NCBI RefSeq assembly: GCF_028858725.1
Contig: NC_084790.1
Location: 3,478,001-3,542,000, forward strand
Length of the DNA stretch: 64,000 nt
DNA from: Colius striatus
Lineage: Eukaryota > Chordata > Aves > Coliiformes > Coliidae
Reading direction: 5' to 3'
In this document: piece by piece, positions 1 to 17,273 of the stretch
How positions within the stretch are numbered: position 1 is the first letter of the stretch
Layout of the letters: each line of letters begins with the position of its first letter
Translations under genes and position numbers: made by a program
Notes under the pieces: generated by a model
Databases searched by the model: none
What the model saw: the letters and a program-made list of their open reading frames with translations, nothing else
Told to the model about the DNA's origin: nothing

Positions 1-480
1 GAAGAACTTGGCTGTTGGGAAGGGGTTGTTGGGGCCTGTCTGCGAAGACAGTCAAACAATTCACCATGTACACACATGAGAAATATCTTCTCCTCCACGC
101 CCTGCATTATTAGATAGTGACACTCAGATTTGTGGTTCCTGCCCATGACGCAGGTCAGCACAGAGAACAGGCAGCAGGGCTTGACCATGCCCCGTGCACT
201 CATTTTTTGAGCCTTTTTTGCCCTTCAGAGGCAACCAGCATCCCTCCTGAAGCCCTGTTTACACAGCAGCTGTGAACTCCAAACTCACACCAGAGCTCTC
301 CTCACTAGTCACAGCTGGCTGAGGTGTTCATCATAGAAAACATCCTTAACATTAGCTGCTGAGCTATGTAACTGCCAGCTTTATGCTTTTGTTCACAATG
401 CTTAGAGACTGGGAGGTTTTTCCTTACATCCTTCCACATCCTTCCTTACATCCTTCCACATTTTTTTCCTGGAGCATCTC
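1..480. other. Non-coding flank, no gene seen
   Basis: I see no keratin exon, RNA gene or long conserved reading frame here. A short tandem duplication of a CCTTACATCCTTCCACAT-like unit lies at about 421-465, just before the first CR1 fragment. Confidence 0.5.
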
Positions 481-582
481 ATCATAGAATCATAGTATCA
501 CAGAATGGTGGGGGTTGGATGGGACCTTTAGTGTTCATCTAGTCCAATCCCCCTGCAGAAGCAGGTCCACCTAGATCAGGTT
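481..582 (-). repeat. CR1 LINE 3'-end fragment (antisense)
   Basis: The segment begins with the reverse complement of the CR1 terminal ATTCTATGAT repeats. It continues through the complement of the conserved 3' UTR (ggttgga, cctgcagaagcagg, gatcagg). Only about 100 bp is left, so it is a typical 5'-truncated insertion. Confidence 0.9.
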
Positions 583-1270
583 AAGATCATTGTTAAGTTA
601 TACCAGCTAGTAGCCATACCATCCCTTTTCTGACTGGTTTTCTGGGCTCTCATTCACAAAAAACACCACCAAACGTCAACTGAAAGAGCCCTGAAGCATA
701 AACTCGCTTTTCATTGCATTTTCATTACAGAACATCTTCCTCTAAAAGACTGGGCTTGTATTTCCAGGACTGGTAGCCAAGGGACTGGTAACCAAGTTCC
801 TTCTAGCACCCCTGCACTCATGAGACCATAGATGGGGATTCAGGGCTTCACGACCCTGCTGTTGTCCCTGTATGTGCTGTGAGTACAGCCTAAGTAGTGA
901 CAGTGAACTGCAGTAGCTGGGACAAAAAGACACAGCAAAAGGGATGCTGGCTTACACGATCAAAACTCTGCCCAAACAGCTCTGTTCCAGAGCTAACAGT
1001 ACAAAGCAGTATTAAAATATAGCCCTGAGCAAGGAGCCTCCTCCTTTGAATCACACCTGCCTATTTACTTGGAAACGGAAGAAGCATAAAGGTGCCCTTT
1101 GTGAGAGAAAATTTTCTGGTGGGATATGACAAAAAGCAAAGTAGAACAAAGGCGAAAGTGACGATTCTGGAAATTGGCTCAGATTTTAGGAGTGATGAAT
1201 ATCATCGGGAATGCAACAGGGGAAAAAAAAAACCAACCCAGGAGCAAGTGCTGGCAACGCCTCCTGCCTG
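583..1270. other. Upstream region of the K14-like gene
   Basis: No exon can be supported. The open frame running into the K14-like gene from 1092 is the in-frame extension of exon 1 upstream of its TATA box. It is not taken as coding, because the ATG at 1371 has a good context and gives a normal keratin N-terminus. Confidence 0.5.
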
Positions 1271-1273
1271 GGC

Positions 1274-1279
1274 TATAAA
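1274..1279 (+). promoter_or_regulatory. TATA box of K14-like gene
   Basis: TATAAA in the context GGGCTATAAAGGG lies 97 bp upstream of the ATG, which puts transcription start near 1303-1306. The GGTGACACCC box shared by genes 3-5 is absent here. Confidence 0.8.
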
Positions 1280-1370
1280 GGGCTCCAGGCCAGGGGGAGC
1301 GAGCACTGTGCTGCCTGCGCTGCCGAGCCGGGTGTCTCTCGCAGCCCTCCAGCCTCCGCCAGCCTTCGCC

Positions 1371-6089
<4,719 letters not shown>

Positions 6090-6273
6090 GAAGGCAAACA
6101 GCTCTGGGGAGCCTCAACCCCGGGCTCCAGAGAAGCATTGAGCTGAACCTAGTGCTGGTTGAGGCTGCACGTGATGGGGTTGCGTGGCAGAAAGCAACCC
6201 GCTTCATGCAACTGCTCCTTTCCTGTTTTACCCTAATTCCATGCGGGTGCCACCGTGCACTCTGTACACGTTT

Positions 6274-6279
6274 AATAAA
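6274..6279 (+). terminator. Poly(A) signal of K14-like gene
   Basis: AATAAA lies 185 bp after the stop codon in an otherwise unremarkable 3' UTR. Cleavage is expected around 6290-6305. Confidence 0.8.
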
Positions 6280-6309
6280 GCTTTTTAGTTCATTCCTGCA
6301 ACTGCAGAC

Positions 6310-8435
6310 TTGCCTGTCACTGATACATGAATCTCTCAAAGCCTCAGGGCTGCATGTTTGTGCCAGGGAAAGTCCTAAGAAACCACAGGAAGAAGCCACA
6401 AGAAGAAGCCAGTGAGAGAAGGGGAGTGGAGGGATATGGGTTCCACCTGGAGCAAAAATAATCTGAGACAGCTTTTTCTTCTGAACTCACTGCTCGTAAA
6501 TGCATGTGACTAATTGAGACATAAACCAGATAGATATGATACAAAATGAAGGCAACGATGGAAGGAAGATGTTTGAGGTCAATGTGCCACACGACTGATG
6601 ATTAAAGCCAGCAGCATAAAGCTCTGTTCTCTAACTGTTGGTATCACCCAGAATCACTTTCTCCTGTAAATTGAACTTGGACCACTTCAGTAAGACTACT
6701 GCTGTTACGTGTACCCTTCTGGGACACGAGCACTACATCAGACTGGCTGGCAAATCTTGTATATACACATGCATTCTGTCTTGTTTGGCTGTCTTTAAAA
6801 CTTTATACAGGTCTTTTCATACTGCCTGAGGGCTGCACTTAAATTCTAATGTAACCATTGCTTAATCCACACAGGCATGAGTAGCAATAACTTTTTATCA
6901 CTGCAGCATCTAGTAGATCACTTCTAAAATCCTTCTTGAAATACACGAGCTAGTTATCGTATGTCAACAACATCTGCAGGCAAGCTGCCACTCAGGATTA
7001 GGTGATGCAGCCTGTGCACTTGCAGCCTTTGCCTTTGCCCAGTCCCTTCCCCGAGACTGACAGAGGAACCAAAGGATGCTTGACTGGCTCTGAAGTCTGG
7101 TATCACACCCGCCGAATGTGTCTGGTGGGCTAGGTAGGAGAGGAAACCATTTTAGACCCGAAAGCCTGACGGAATCACTTAGATCCACTTCATGACTCAT
7201 TGCCAGCAGTACTTGAGAGCTCTGACCACAGCCTCATGTTTGTCACTCACCTCAAGAATACAGATTTGGGCCTTAGGCTAAAGGAAAAGGTAATAGTTTG
7301 CAGCAAATCAACTTCTCTTTGCTTTTGATGTATAAGGGGCTTCTTAGCTGAAGCTAAACGGATTTGTCTCTTGGGTTGTTATAGGTGATTCACTCTCCCT
7401 CAACCTCCACAAAGGAATTAAGGTCCTCATTGAACAATTACAAAGGCTGAACAATTACAAAGGCATGTTCCCTGGCCTGAACAGAGCTGATGATGTCACG
7501 CTGGGCAGGACAAGACAAGCAAAGGAGAGGGAAGGTGATCGAAGAAGTGGGGAACCTGCCAGGTCTTTCCAGAAAAGGCAGGTGTGAAGAGATGTTATCA
7601 TTCTGTATTGTTCAGCAATTACAGAAAAGGGTAGGAAATGAAACACAGGCTGGAGAGCAGAGTTCATGGACTGTATCATGCTTTTCTCTTTGCTTGAATA
7701 ACAGACCTTCCTTGCAGAAACAAGAGGTTTTCCAAGCTGAGTCAGCTAGAGCCACCTCAAAAATAAAAAGCTCAGGCAAAATGTACTTCAGCATCAAGCA
7801 AATGTACTTTAGATCAAGCAAAAATGTACTTTATCATCAAGGTGGTTTAGACTACATGGCAATGGGCAAGAGTGCAGGCTGAAAATCCTGACTATTTCCT
7901 CTTTGCCATCAGAAGACAGTTGTTATATTTCAGTTGTCAATGGCAGCATTTTAACTCTTGAGCCGTCTGCAGAATGCCCCAAGCGTGTGAATACAGAAAG
8001 GCTTCCTGAAAACCACAAATGTTATGGGCAAAATAGAAGGCTGAAAGAAGGTGTCAGCCCACAAGCGTCTGGTTCTGGTATCTACACAGTAAGGCATGGC
8101 CACTTGTGCAACAAAAAGGTGCAAGGGAGAGATTTATCAATAGGGTTTATCTTTGGTGTCTGTCACCCAGTGCTAAGATTGACCACATGGCAGTAGGAAT
8201 AGCCTGAAATGAATACATGAGGAAAGCTGGGAGAGCTAATGGAAAGCCCAGGTTTGTAATCAGTTGATTCAGTTTCACCAGGAGGAGCTCTTCTTATTAC
8301 CCAACGTAGACTTGCATCAATGAAAAAGGCTTAAATTCTGCATACAGCTTCACATAACCCTGCTACCACAAAGAAGAGGGAAGTCTAAGCTCAGCAGAAA
8401 TAATGGCTGTGTCACATTGCAGTGCTCTGAAGAAG
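6310..8435. other. Intergenic, no gene seen
   Basis: No splice-supported coding exon or RNA gene is seen. A small local tandem of an AAATGTACTTTAGATCAAGC-like unit (about three copies) lies at about 7778-7838. Confidence 0.45.
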
Positions 8436-9204
8436 GAAAGTGCTGAGTCCTGCATCTGGGAAGAACAACCCCATGCACCAGGACAGGCTGGGGGTCAAAC
8501 TGCTGAAGAGCAGCTCTGCAGAGAGACAGCTGGGAGTCCTGATTGATAATAAGCTAAACATGAGCCAGCAATGTGGCCTTGTGGGCAAGAAGCCAATGGC
8601 ATCCTGGGATGCATCATGAAGTGTGTGGCCAGCAGGCTGAGGGAGGTTCTTCTCCCCCTCTGCTCTGCCCTGGTGAGGCCTCATCTGGAGTCCTGTGTCC
8701 AGTTCTGGGCTCCTCAGCTCAAGAGGGACAGGGAAGTGCTGGAGAGAGGCCAGTGCAGGGTCACCAAGATGATCAGGGGACTGGAGCATCTTTCATTCAA
8801 GGAAAGGCTGCGGGAACTGGGGCTGTTTAGTCTGGAGAAGAGGAGACTGAGGGGGGATCTTATCAACATTTACAAATATCTAAAGGGTGGGTATCAGGAG
8901 GTTTGGACATCCCTCTTTTCTATAGTAGGTAGTAACAGGACAAGGGGTGATGGGATGAAGCTGGAACACAAAAAGTTCCACTTAAACATAAGAAAAAACT
9001 ATTTCACCGTGAGAGTGAGGGAGTCCTGGCACAGGCTGCCCAGAGGGGTTGTGGAGTCTTCTTCCTTGGAGGTCTTCATGACCCGCCTGGACACGGTCCT
9101 GTGTGACCTGATCTAGGTGACCCTGCTCCTGCAGGGGGGTTGGACTGGATGATCTCTAAAGGTCCCTTCCAACCCCTACCATTCTGTGATTCTGTGATTC
9201 TATA
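8436..9204 (+). repeat. CR1 LINE, 3' part of ORF2 plus 3' UTR
   Basis: This truncated CR1 keeps the end of ORF2 (translation contains [18 protein letters not shown] and [20 protein letters not shown]) and the 3' UTR with GGTTGGACTGGATGATCTCT. It ends in ATTCTGTGATTCTGTGATTC. An open frame of about 180 codons survives (8571-9116), so it is one of the better kept copies, but it has no complete reverse transcriptase. Confidence 0.95.
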
Positions 9205-12137
9205 ACTGCTAGGCAATTCACTTTTTTATTAGCACTCTTTGCTACAGATACTTTGTACCTGTGAAAGATGGACAAACCACCACATCCAAGAGATGTAACA
9301 AACACAGCTTTTGGAGAGGATTTTTCCAAATTCTCTGCAGTGCTGCATGCACAGAAAAAGCCTTGTTAGGGTTCAGCAGGAGTTACAGAAGCAATTCCTC
9401 AGCAAATAACAGCGGAACTTCAATGGACAACGAAACGAAAAGGGAAAATCAAGATGTTCTTGGAAGGTATTTCATCAGCTGAGGCACAGAGGGAAGTATG
9501 TAGGATGTGCCAGTGTGAAACAATATATAATAGCACAGACACTCACGATGAATAATACTTAAGATGTGTATCATGTTTCTCATCTTTAAAGCTCCATGTC
9601 TGGGTCAGACAGTTGTTTTTACAATGCCCTTGAGAAGGAAGATTACTGTTATTACGGTTTCCATCCTACAAAGCACGAAATTGGGACGTGGAGAAGCTGA
9701 GAAATTCGCTTAGAGGGATTTTCAAGGCTGGGATCAGAACCCTGGAGCGTCTGGTGTCATCAGTTTCGGTATAGCCAATAACACGCAGAAAGAAAGTGGA
9801 ATGACAATTACATCAATAGCTACATAAGTAAGTACTTTGTAAATAGCAAACACAAGTATTTTCCCTAAGTGAAACACTGAAATTTAGCTGACAATGAGCA
9901 GATGGGAGCTAAGGCTGCTTGTAGTTCTCACTCTATCAGGGCCTCCTGCTGAAGGCTTCCCAAGCCAGACGCCAGCCCTGTGCGGGCTGGAGGGACGTGC
10001 ACAAGCCCAAGCTGGCATGCCTCAGGTGCCAGACCATGCCAGGCTTTGGATGTCTCAGCCCTGGCACCGCCTTGGTGGTTGCTTCAAGCCACAGGTTGAG
10101 CTTGGGCTGTCAGCCACACAGGGTGAGGGACAGCAGCTGGGATCTCAGCAGTGCTGCAGGGTTCGGTGTTGTAGCTGAGTCACCAAGTCTCCAGGGAAGT
10201 TCTCTTGGATGTGAAAACAGATAGTGACTCAGGGAATGTTTGTAATAACATGAAATGCTGGATCTCCTTCCTGGGGGCACATTAGACTTTCTGTGCTTTG
10301 TACACATTAGCTTAAGAAACAGTCTCAAGCCTTAAAATATCCTGAGACTACCAAAGGACTTCCCTCAGGGGAAATCTAATCTTCCTTTCTCATTTTTATA
10401 GCCCTTTTGAATCTGATTGTGATATTTCCCCTTGGGAATAACACCATAGTGCCCACCTTCTACCACCATCCTGCTCTCCCCTGTGGAGCACAGCACAAGG
10501 AGCAAATGTAAAGCTCTTTCTATTTTCCAGAAGGCTCATTAAATGGGAACAGAACCTTTGCCTAGGGGAGGCTTTTCTGCTCATTTGTTACTCGAAGTAG
10601 TAATTTTTCTCCTCGTCAGGCCTGCACTGCTGTTTCTGAAGTCCCTGCCAGCAAATCCTTGTAAGCCATCATTTCCCTCCTTCTCTTACTCCCTTGGGCA
10701 CAACGTTGCATGCGAGGGGCTCCCAAGTCAACCAGGGACGGTTCATCAGAGGCATTGCCCGTGGCTGGCTACAAGGCTGTGGTGAGCAGAACACCGTCTG
10801 CAGACTCCAGTCTGCAAGTCAATGAAAGCTAATTCTGGAAGGAGTCTTCCATTATGCATGTAGATACTGTCATTAACAGACCTCCTTGTCAAAAAATGAA
10901 AATCTACTTTTAATAAAATGCAGGCTGTAACTGCTGGCAGGTCTTGAGGTCCCCTGGTGCCAAAGCAAGAGCTGCTTTTAATAAGCATTTCAATCTTTGG
11001 GAAGGAAAAAAAGCTACCACGAAGAACACACAAATCCAGTAAAATCAAGAGTGAAATTATTATTTCCCTCTACAAAAGCTGGAGAAATTTTGATGACCTG
11101 TGGCTGCAGAAACCTATGGTAAGGGCTGAAGTTCGGAAAGTAAAGAGGAAATGTGGCCACCTTTGCTGAGTTTGCAGCAGTTGAAAACCCCACTCGTTTA
11201 CCTTTTATCATTGGAAAACAAAGGACCATATATTTCTCACTGAAATGAAATTGAATGTTTGCTTAGCATTAGTTTTACAACTCTTCTATGGGAAAAAAAG
11301 ACAGATTCTTGACCAGTTCTGCACCTGATTCCCTCCTGCTCCAGCACTTGGAGCAGCTGCAGAGCTGGCTAATCCTGGCCATGCCACAGCCTCCACTCAG
11401 GATCTTGCCACCAGCCGTGGCACCACGGCTAATTGTGGATGTAGCAAAGGATGGGCAAACACGGAATCCACACCACATTTAAGGTGTCCTGGATTTGCAG
11501 TGTCAAGATGAAATCCAGACTAATGAACTTGTCCGAATGGTACTAGTAATATTTCTTGAAACAGGCTGCACGTGATGCCTCCTCTATGTGATGTGTCCAG
11601 TTGACTTGGGTGCCAAAACCAAAGCTGAACAACACCCGGCTGAAAGTCAGCCAATATTAGCATGGCAGCATTAGTATTATTAATAAAATGAAAGAATCAG
11701 ATGACAAAACATTTTAATTATTTCTCTTCTTCCTCAGTGCAGCATTCCAAGGTTTAATACTTTTCTCTAAATTACCTTTTCTAGTGTCTCTTCCAGGTGT
11801 AACGTGTTTCCTTTTGATTACATCTGGAGAATTTCAATGGTGTTGGTTTGAACTGGGCTGGAAATTCTCCACTTTACTGTTTGAGAAATCTTATGGGACA
11901 TCTCACGTGGCTGTCCTCTGTTGGAAGTGAATATTCATAGCTGACTGCAACATTTGGTACTCAGGAAATAGCCTCTTCTCGTTGGTTTTGAATATTTTGA
12001 AAGCAAATACCAAGGAATCTGCCTCTGAAAGGGGATGTTTTGATGCATGTAGGAGAAAGACAAGTAACAAGTGGTGTACTTGCTGGTACACTCAAGTGCA
12101 ATATTCCTCTATGCTCTCCAAGAGAAAACCATTTTAA
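9205..12137. other. Intergenic, no gene seen
   Basis: About 2.9 kb without a recognisable exon, RNA gene or repeat family. Only short unconserved reading frames are present. Confidence 0.45.
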
Positions 12138-12286
12138 GAGTCTCCTTCCTGGAGGTCTTCAAGACCCGCCTGGACATGTTCCTATGCGACCTTATCTAGG
12201 TGACCCTGCTTCTGCAGGGGGGTTGGACTGGATGATCTCTAAAGGTCCCTTCCAACCCTACCATGCTGTGATTCTATTCTATGATC
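12138..12286 (+). repeat. CR1 LINE 3'-end fragment
   Basis: Starts at TCTCCTTCCTGGAGGTCTTC, near the end of CR1 ORF2. It runs through the conserved 3' UTR to a CTGTGATTCTATTCTATGAT terminus, about 600 bp upstream of gene 2. Confidence 0.93.
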
Positions 12287-12822
12287 CAAACTCTGGGAGG
12301 TTCTCCCACAGCTGACAGACACCTAGAACGGGACCGACCCTCCATCACGATGCATTGGCAGAGAGGCAGCTCTGTCTGGGGTGGTCTCCTGACTCTATCC
12401 CCAAGGCAGCTGAATGAGGGGGCATAAAGGGGTCAAACAGGCTTCTGTCAGGAAAGGATGGCTTTCCCACAGCTTTCACTTTCCGGGTAGACTCGCCCAC
12501 GTCAGGGACGGATAATTGCTATGTTGTTTCATTCCCGGGGCATTCTGGAGTATCGTAGGGGTTTTTTTTTTTAACCTGGTGTCACTGTTGTTTAGCTGTC
12601 ATCACAAGCCAGACCTGATGATTCAGGAAGTAACATTTTTTGATGTAGTTTTGAAACACGCTTCTATTAACCAAAGCATCTTTCTGTTGTGGGATTTCTG
12701 GAGACAAATACCTTTAGGGAAATATTTCCTGCTGAAAAAAAGAAAGAGAAAATAGCACTAGCCAGGTCACAAGGAGGAAGCATAAACAGCCTTTCTCCAA
12801 TGGCAACATCGACGAGGAACGG

Positions 12823-12830
12823 TATAAATA
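12823..12830 (+). promoter_or_regulatory. TATA box of keratin gene 2
   Basis: TATAAATA in GGTATAAATAGAGG lies 101 bp before the ATG, the same core as genes 3-5. The GGTGACACCC box found 21 bp upstream of the TATA box in genes 3-5 is not at the equivalent place. Only a weaker GGTCACAAGG occurs near 12765. Confidence 0.85.
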
Positions 12831-12923
12831 GAGGACTGTGGGGACAGAGGGATCACAATCGGATCCCGCAGCGATCTGCGCAGCTTTGCCTTGGGCTCTG
12901 GGTTGGAACATCGCGCTCTCACT

Positions 12924-15900
12924 ATGAGCTGTGCCATCAGGCAGGTCGTTACTACCTGCTCCCAAGGCAGAAGCAGTGCTGGCAGCTCTGCTGGTGGTAG
13001 TGGAAGAAAGGTCTCCTCCTCTTCCTCAGGAAGACACACGGCCTGTGACTTAGGTGGTGTGGTTGGCACTTTTTCTGGTGGCAGTTTGAGTGAGGGATTA
13101 CTTGGGAAGCAGCTGAGCGCTGGCAGTGCTACCAGTGGGAGCTTTGCAGCTACCCAGAGGGCTTGTTCTGCCCTTGGATTCAGCGGGGGAGGTATCTGCA
13201 CTCGAGGTATTGGTGGTGGCTTCAGCAGGGCTGGCGCCGGTTGCGGTGATGGGATCTTGTTTGCTAACAATGAAAAGGCGACGATGCAGAACCTCAACGA
13301 CCGCTTGGCCTCTTACCTGGACAAGGTACGGCTCCTGGAGGGTGACAATGCTGACCTCGAGTGCAAGATCAGGGAGTGGTATGCCAAGGTAGGGCCCAGC
13401 TGCGAACCACGGGACTACAGCTGTTACCATAAGGAAATCGAAGACCTTCAAAACCAGGTAAATCACTCTTTTTCAAGAAAACTCTAGTATTTCTTCAAGC
13501 TTTGCCTTCACGTGTGGGTAGAGCAATGTCAAATGGTGGAGGCAATAGCTGTGTCTTTGGAGGTGCAGATGAAGCAATAGTTTATATGGAATAGATGGTT
13601 TGAGGGAGGAGGACGCTGCATTTACAAGGAGCTGAAGTTTCAGCACAGCCTGCTCCACCAAGCTGGCAGGTAGGTTCCCCCACTAAATGATTAACAGTCC
13701 CAATATATGGAATCATTATAAAACCAGTGGGTTGCATTACCCTGGGGAGGTGTTTTCTCCACAGCCTCTTGTCGCCAGAGGAAGCTGCGAGCCCCCATCT
13801 CTTTCCTGCAATTTCTCTCCCAGATTCTGTGTGCAGCCATGGAGACTAACAAAATCCTTCTGAACATTGATAACAACAGGATGACTGCTGATGACTTCAG
13901 AGTGAAGTGAGTACAGTCCTGTGCTGGACTGAGGGATTCCCACTGCCTGTAGAACGGCTGGTGAGCAGTGGGGATGGGGAAATCCTAACCCTCTGCTTGT
14001 CATGCTGATACACCCACATGCAGATGTCTGCGAAAGGTGTGGATACCACTGAGTATGTTCATAGCATGGTATGCCCAGAGTGAAAGATTGCTTTCTTGCA
14101 AACTCAACTCGAGGTTTTTGCCATGGTTTGTGGACATGCTGACCTTTCTTTGTTGCCTGTGTCTTAAGGTACGAGGCAGAATGTGGTCTCCGACAAAACG
14201 TGGATGCAGACATTTGCAACCTACGCCCTGTCCTGGATCAGCTGGCCAGCTGCAAGACCGACCTGCAGCTACAGTGTGAGGCTTTGACTGAAGAGATGTG
14301 TTGTCTCAAGACGAACCATGAGGAGGTTAGATTGCCCCTTACTCTTAGAAAATAGAGAAAGAAGGAAAGCACCCCTCAAGTGTCAATATTACTAATACGA
14401 TGCATGTGTTCTCTGTAGGAAATGAGCTGTCTGAGGAAACAGGCAACTGGAGATGTGAGTGTGGAAGTCAATGCCTGTCCTGGCCCAGACCTGAGGAAGA
14501 TCCTGGAGGATCTGAGGTGTCAATATGAAACGCTGATGGAGCGCAACCGCAAAGAGACTGAACAGTGGTATGCCTGCAAGGTACTACATACACACAGAGC
14601 TATGCCCTGCTCTGCCTGTTGGGGGGAAAGTGGGAGATTAAGGACACTCACTGGAAGATGTCTTAATATCAGCAGTTGTGTCAGAGATGTGCTCACTAAC
14701 TAATTCTACTGCCCACTTTCAGTGTTGTTCTGACCCTGGCACAGGGGCCACAGCATGGTGTTACAGGGTCACAAGGGAATACATTTGGATATGCTCAGGT
14801 GCACTGCAAGGCATGTGCAAGCAGTGCAGTGAAGCCCTTGCCACAATGAGGTGCTGTGGGGAGGTGAGGAAAGCGCTGCTCTTTTCTAAATCTGCAGGTG
14901 GAGGAGGTGAATCTGGAGGTTGTCACGAGCAGCCAGGAGATTGAGTCGAGCAACAAACAGGTGACTGAGCTGAGACGTCAGCTGCAGGCTTTGGAAATCA
15001 ACGTGCAAGCCCAGCTCACCATGGTAGGTGATGCCACTGCGATTCCCTTCTCAGGCTCCCCAGCTCTCAGAAAGCTGCATGGCCAGAGCTGTACCTGTGA
15101 CTGGACGGGCTAAGCTTGCAGCATACCCAGGTACCTTTGTGTCATTCCCATTCTCAGAAAGAAAACCTGGAATCCTCTTTGGCGGAAACCGAATGTCGCT
15201 ACAACAAATACCTGTCTGAGCTCCAGAGCCAGATCTCCTGTGTGGAGCAGCGGCTGGCTGAGATACGAGCAGAAATGGAGTGCCAGAACCAGGAATATAA
15301 AACCCTCCTGGATGTCAAATGCCGCTTGGAGCAGGAGATTCAGACCTACCACTGCTTGCTGGAGGGAGGACAGCACGACATCATGTATGTGGAGCACACA
15401 CAGAGCTGGGCACAGTAAATTCTCTATGCTTTGACTTACAGGGGTACAAAACGTCGTGACGCAAACGGTAAAAGCAACACCGTGGTGAGAAACCAGTACC
15501 CACCTGTTACCAGATAGGTCCTATTAGCAAACCACAAAGCATTCGAGTATTTGACACTGATAAATGTCTAGAGTGGATGCCAGAGACCATTCCACTGTCT
15601 TGGGCTAGTGAAGGCATCCAGGAGAGGCTCCCAGAGGTGTCCCAGCAGGTCACAGCATCACAGCTCATCACAGGGAAGTTTTCACTGTGCGCTGGGCAAA
15701 GTCTTTTATGAACACTGTCATTTAACTGACTTTTATTGGCTTTGCCGCAGCTAGACAGGATTAGGGACTGGCAGTTAAATTGACTGGCACAATAAATAAT
15801 CTAAACATTTACAGTTTCACACAACAATTTTAATTAAGTTTTGGGGAAATTTAATTTGCATGCAAAGCAGCTGGCTCTGCCCTGCCTCCCATTGACTGAG

Positions 15901-17040
15901 GTTTTGAAACAGTCAGGCATGCTGTTAATCTCATAAACGGCTGGCTGCATGCACACATGATCAGCCTAAACACCCACCTGCTACATTAGTTTGGAAAAAG
16001 AGGTATTTTAATGGTAGTGCCCTGAGATGGACTCTCCTGGACTCTGCAGTCCTAAGTTAAGTCACATGAAAAATCAGTTCTTATTCCAAAATGCCAGTTA
16101 CAATGGATGAAATGACACGGTCAGAGCTTGTCTCGCTGCCTCGGGTAACCCCGAGTGTGTCAAGATCAAAATGCAGTAACTATCAGCAGACAGGCAGGAT
16201 GGAGGATGTGATGATTGTTGCACTTAATGACCCTCGTGGTTGGGGAGAAGGGGGAAATAGCCAATACTGACTCAGCAGACATAGCTAAAGCCAGTGCTAC
16301 CAGTGGCTGCAAGGGAGATCTCCAGGGTGGGAATGATGGGAGCTTTAGTTACCAGAGCTATCTTCTTTCCACAGAGGGCCAGTGGGAAGAGGAGTCCCTG
16401 CAACATCAGCTGGAAGAAGTGGTGGGCTTAAAGCCAATCTGTGTCAGCCATGCCTGCCCTAAGTCTGTGTTCTCTGAGTGAGGATGTGCAAGGTGAGGTC
16501 TCCTCCAGAAGCCTATGACTGTGACCATGAGTTGCTACTTTAGTCCTGTTATGTACCTAGGGAAGAATTGGATAAGAGATCTCCAGGGTTTTCTGGGTGG
16601 TGAAGAGGCACTTGAGGTGGCTTCTTTTTGTTGGAGAGGGGCAGTGCAGAGTCTCAGACATACAGGATCACGGATGTGACTGTGGATGACTGTGGTAGAA
16701 AGCAGTGGTGAGGGGTGCAGCTACAGGACTTTTCTAATCCTATGCATAGAAAACATTTTTGACACTGAAGAGTTGCTAGGAGTGAATGGATTTAAGTCCT
16801 TCAGCACACTGTAAGAATGAGGAACTGTAAGGGGAAGTCAAACAGTTGGGTCTTTCAATGGGCATACAAAATTTAGGAAGCTAGGGAGAAGAGGGAAACA
16901 AAAGGTTGGTTTGAGAGCAGGGGAGATGTAAGAGAAAGCCAAAGGGGTAATGTGGAGGAAACCCCTCACAAAGTAATGCTTTCTGTTCTTCCTCAGCAGG
17001 TCACTGCAGACAAGAGAGCTTCCACTGCACATCCCTCTGA
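12924..17040 (+). CDS. Cysteine-rich KRT9-like type I keratin (gene 2), tail uncertain
   Basis: Firm exons: 12924-13457, 13824-13906, 14169-14325, 14419-14580, 14898-15023, 15158-15384 (429 complete codons). The head ([15 protein letters not shown]) is less glycine-rich than in genes 3-5. The rod has [35 protein letters not shown] and the termination motif [19 protein letters not shown]. About 25 cysteines lie in the firm part, mostly in the rod, including CC in exon 3 and four in exon 4. TSSQEIESS in exon 5 and the LLEGGQ end resemble mammalian K9. The tail is unclear. A 26 bp exon 15442-15467, optionally followed by 16276-16326 (GCKGDLQ, similar to gene 4 exon 7), can join to 17000-17040 and end [12 protein letters not shown]. 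Alternatively, reading on from 15442 stops at 15517. The homologous poly(A) signal at 17268 favours the longer transcript. The intron 2 acceptor is AAG, an uncommon type. It could be a gene with a decaying tail. Confidence 0.8.
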
Positions 17041-17267
17041 GGAGACCTCTCAAAGAACAAACCATTTGGAAAAAGCAAGGCAAAAATACCTGAGTCAGTT
17101 CTGCTCCTAGCACCAGTTGGAAGGGACTTTGCAGAACGGCTGCCTTCCTGCCACCCACGCTGCCTGCTGTCTTCATCCTCTGATGTTGCTCTGATCCAGT
17201 CACTGGTCTTCACTTGGGCTAGTCTATTTTGTGGTCAGTTGTCTGACAACCACCAAAGCTTGTCTCT

Positions 17268-17273
17268 AATAAA
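17268..17273 (+). terminator. Poly(A) signal of keratin gene 2
   Basis: AATAAA sits within TCTCTAATAAAACTTTGCT, the same string that surrounds the poly(A) signals of genes 3 and 4. This homology ties the site to gene 2 although the last exons are uncertain. Confidence 0.75.

Noticed and set aside
1092-1370. N-terminal extension of the K14-like protein
   Set aside because: It lies mostly upstream of the TATA box at 1274 and lacks keratin-head composition. The ATG at 1371 gives a normal start.
8571-9116. 181-codon open frame as a host gene
   Set aside because: It is the end of CR1 ORF2, followed directly by the CR1 3' UTR and terminal repeats.
12765-12774. GGTCACAAGG as the gene 2 version of the GGTGACACCC box
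   Set aside because: It lies 58 bp rather than 21 bp from the TATA box and matches poorly.
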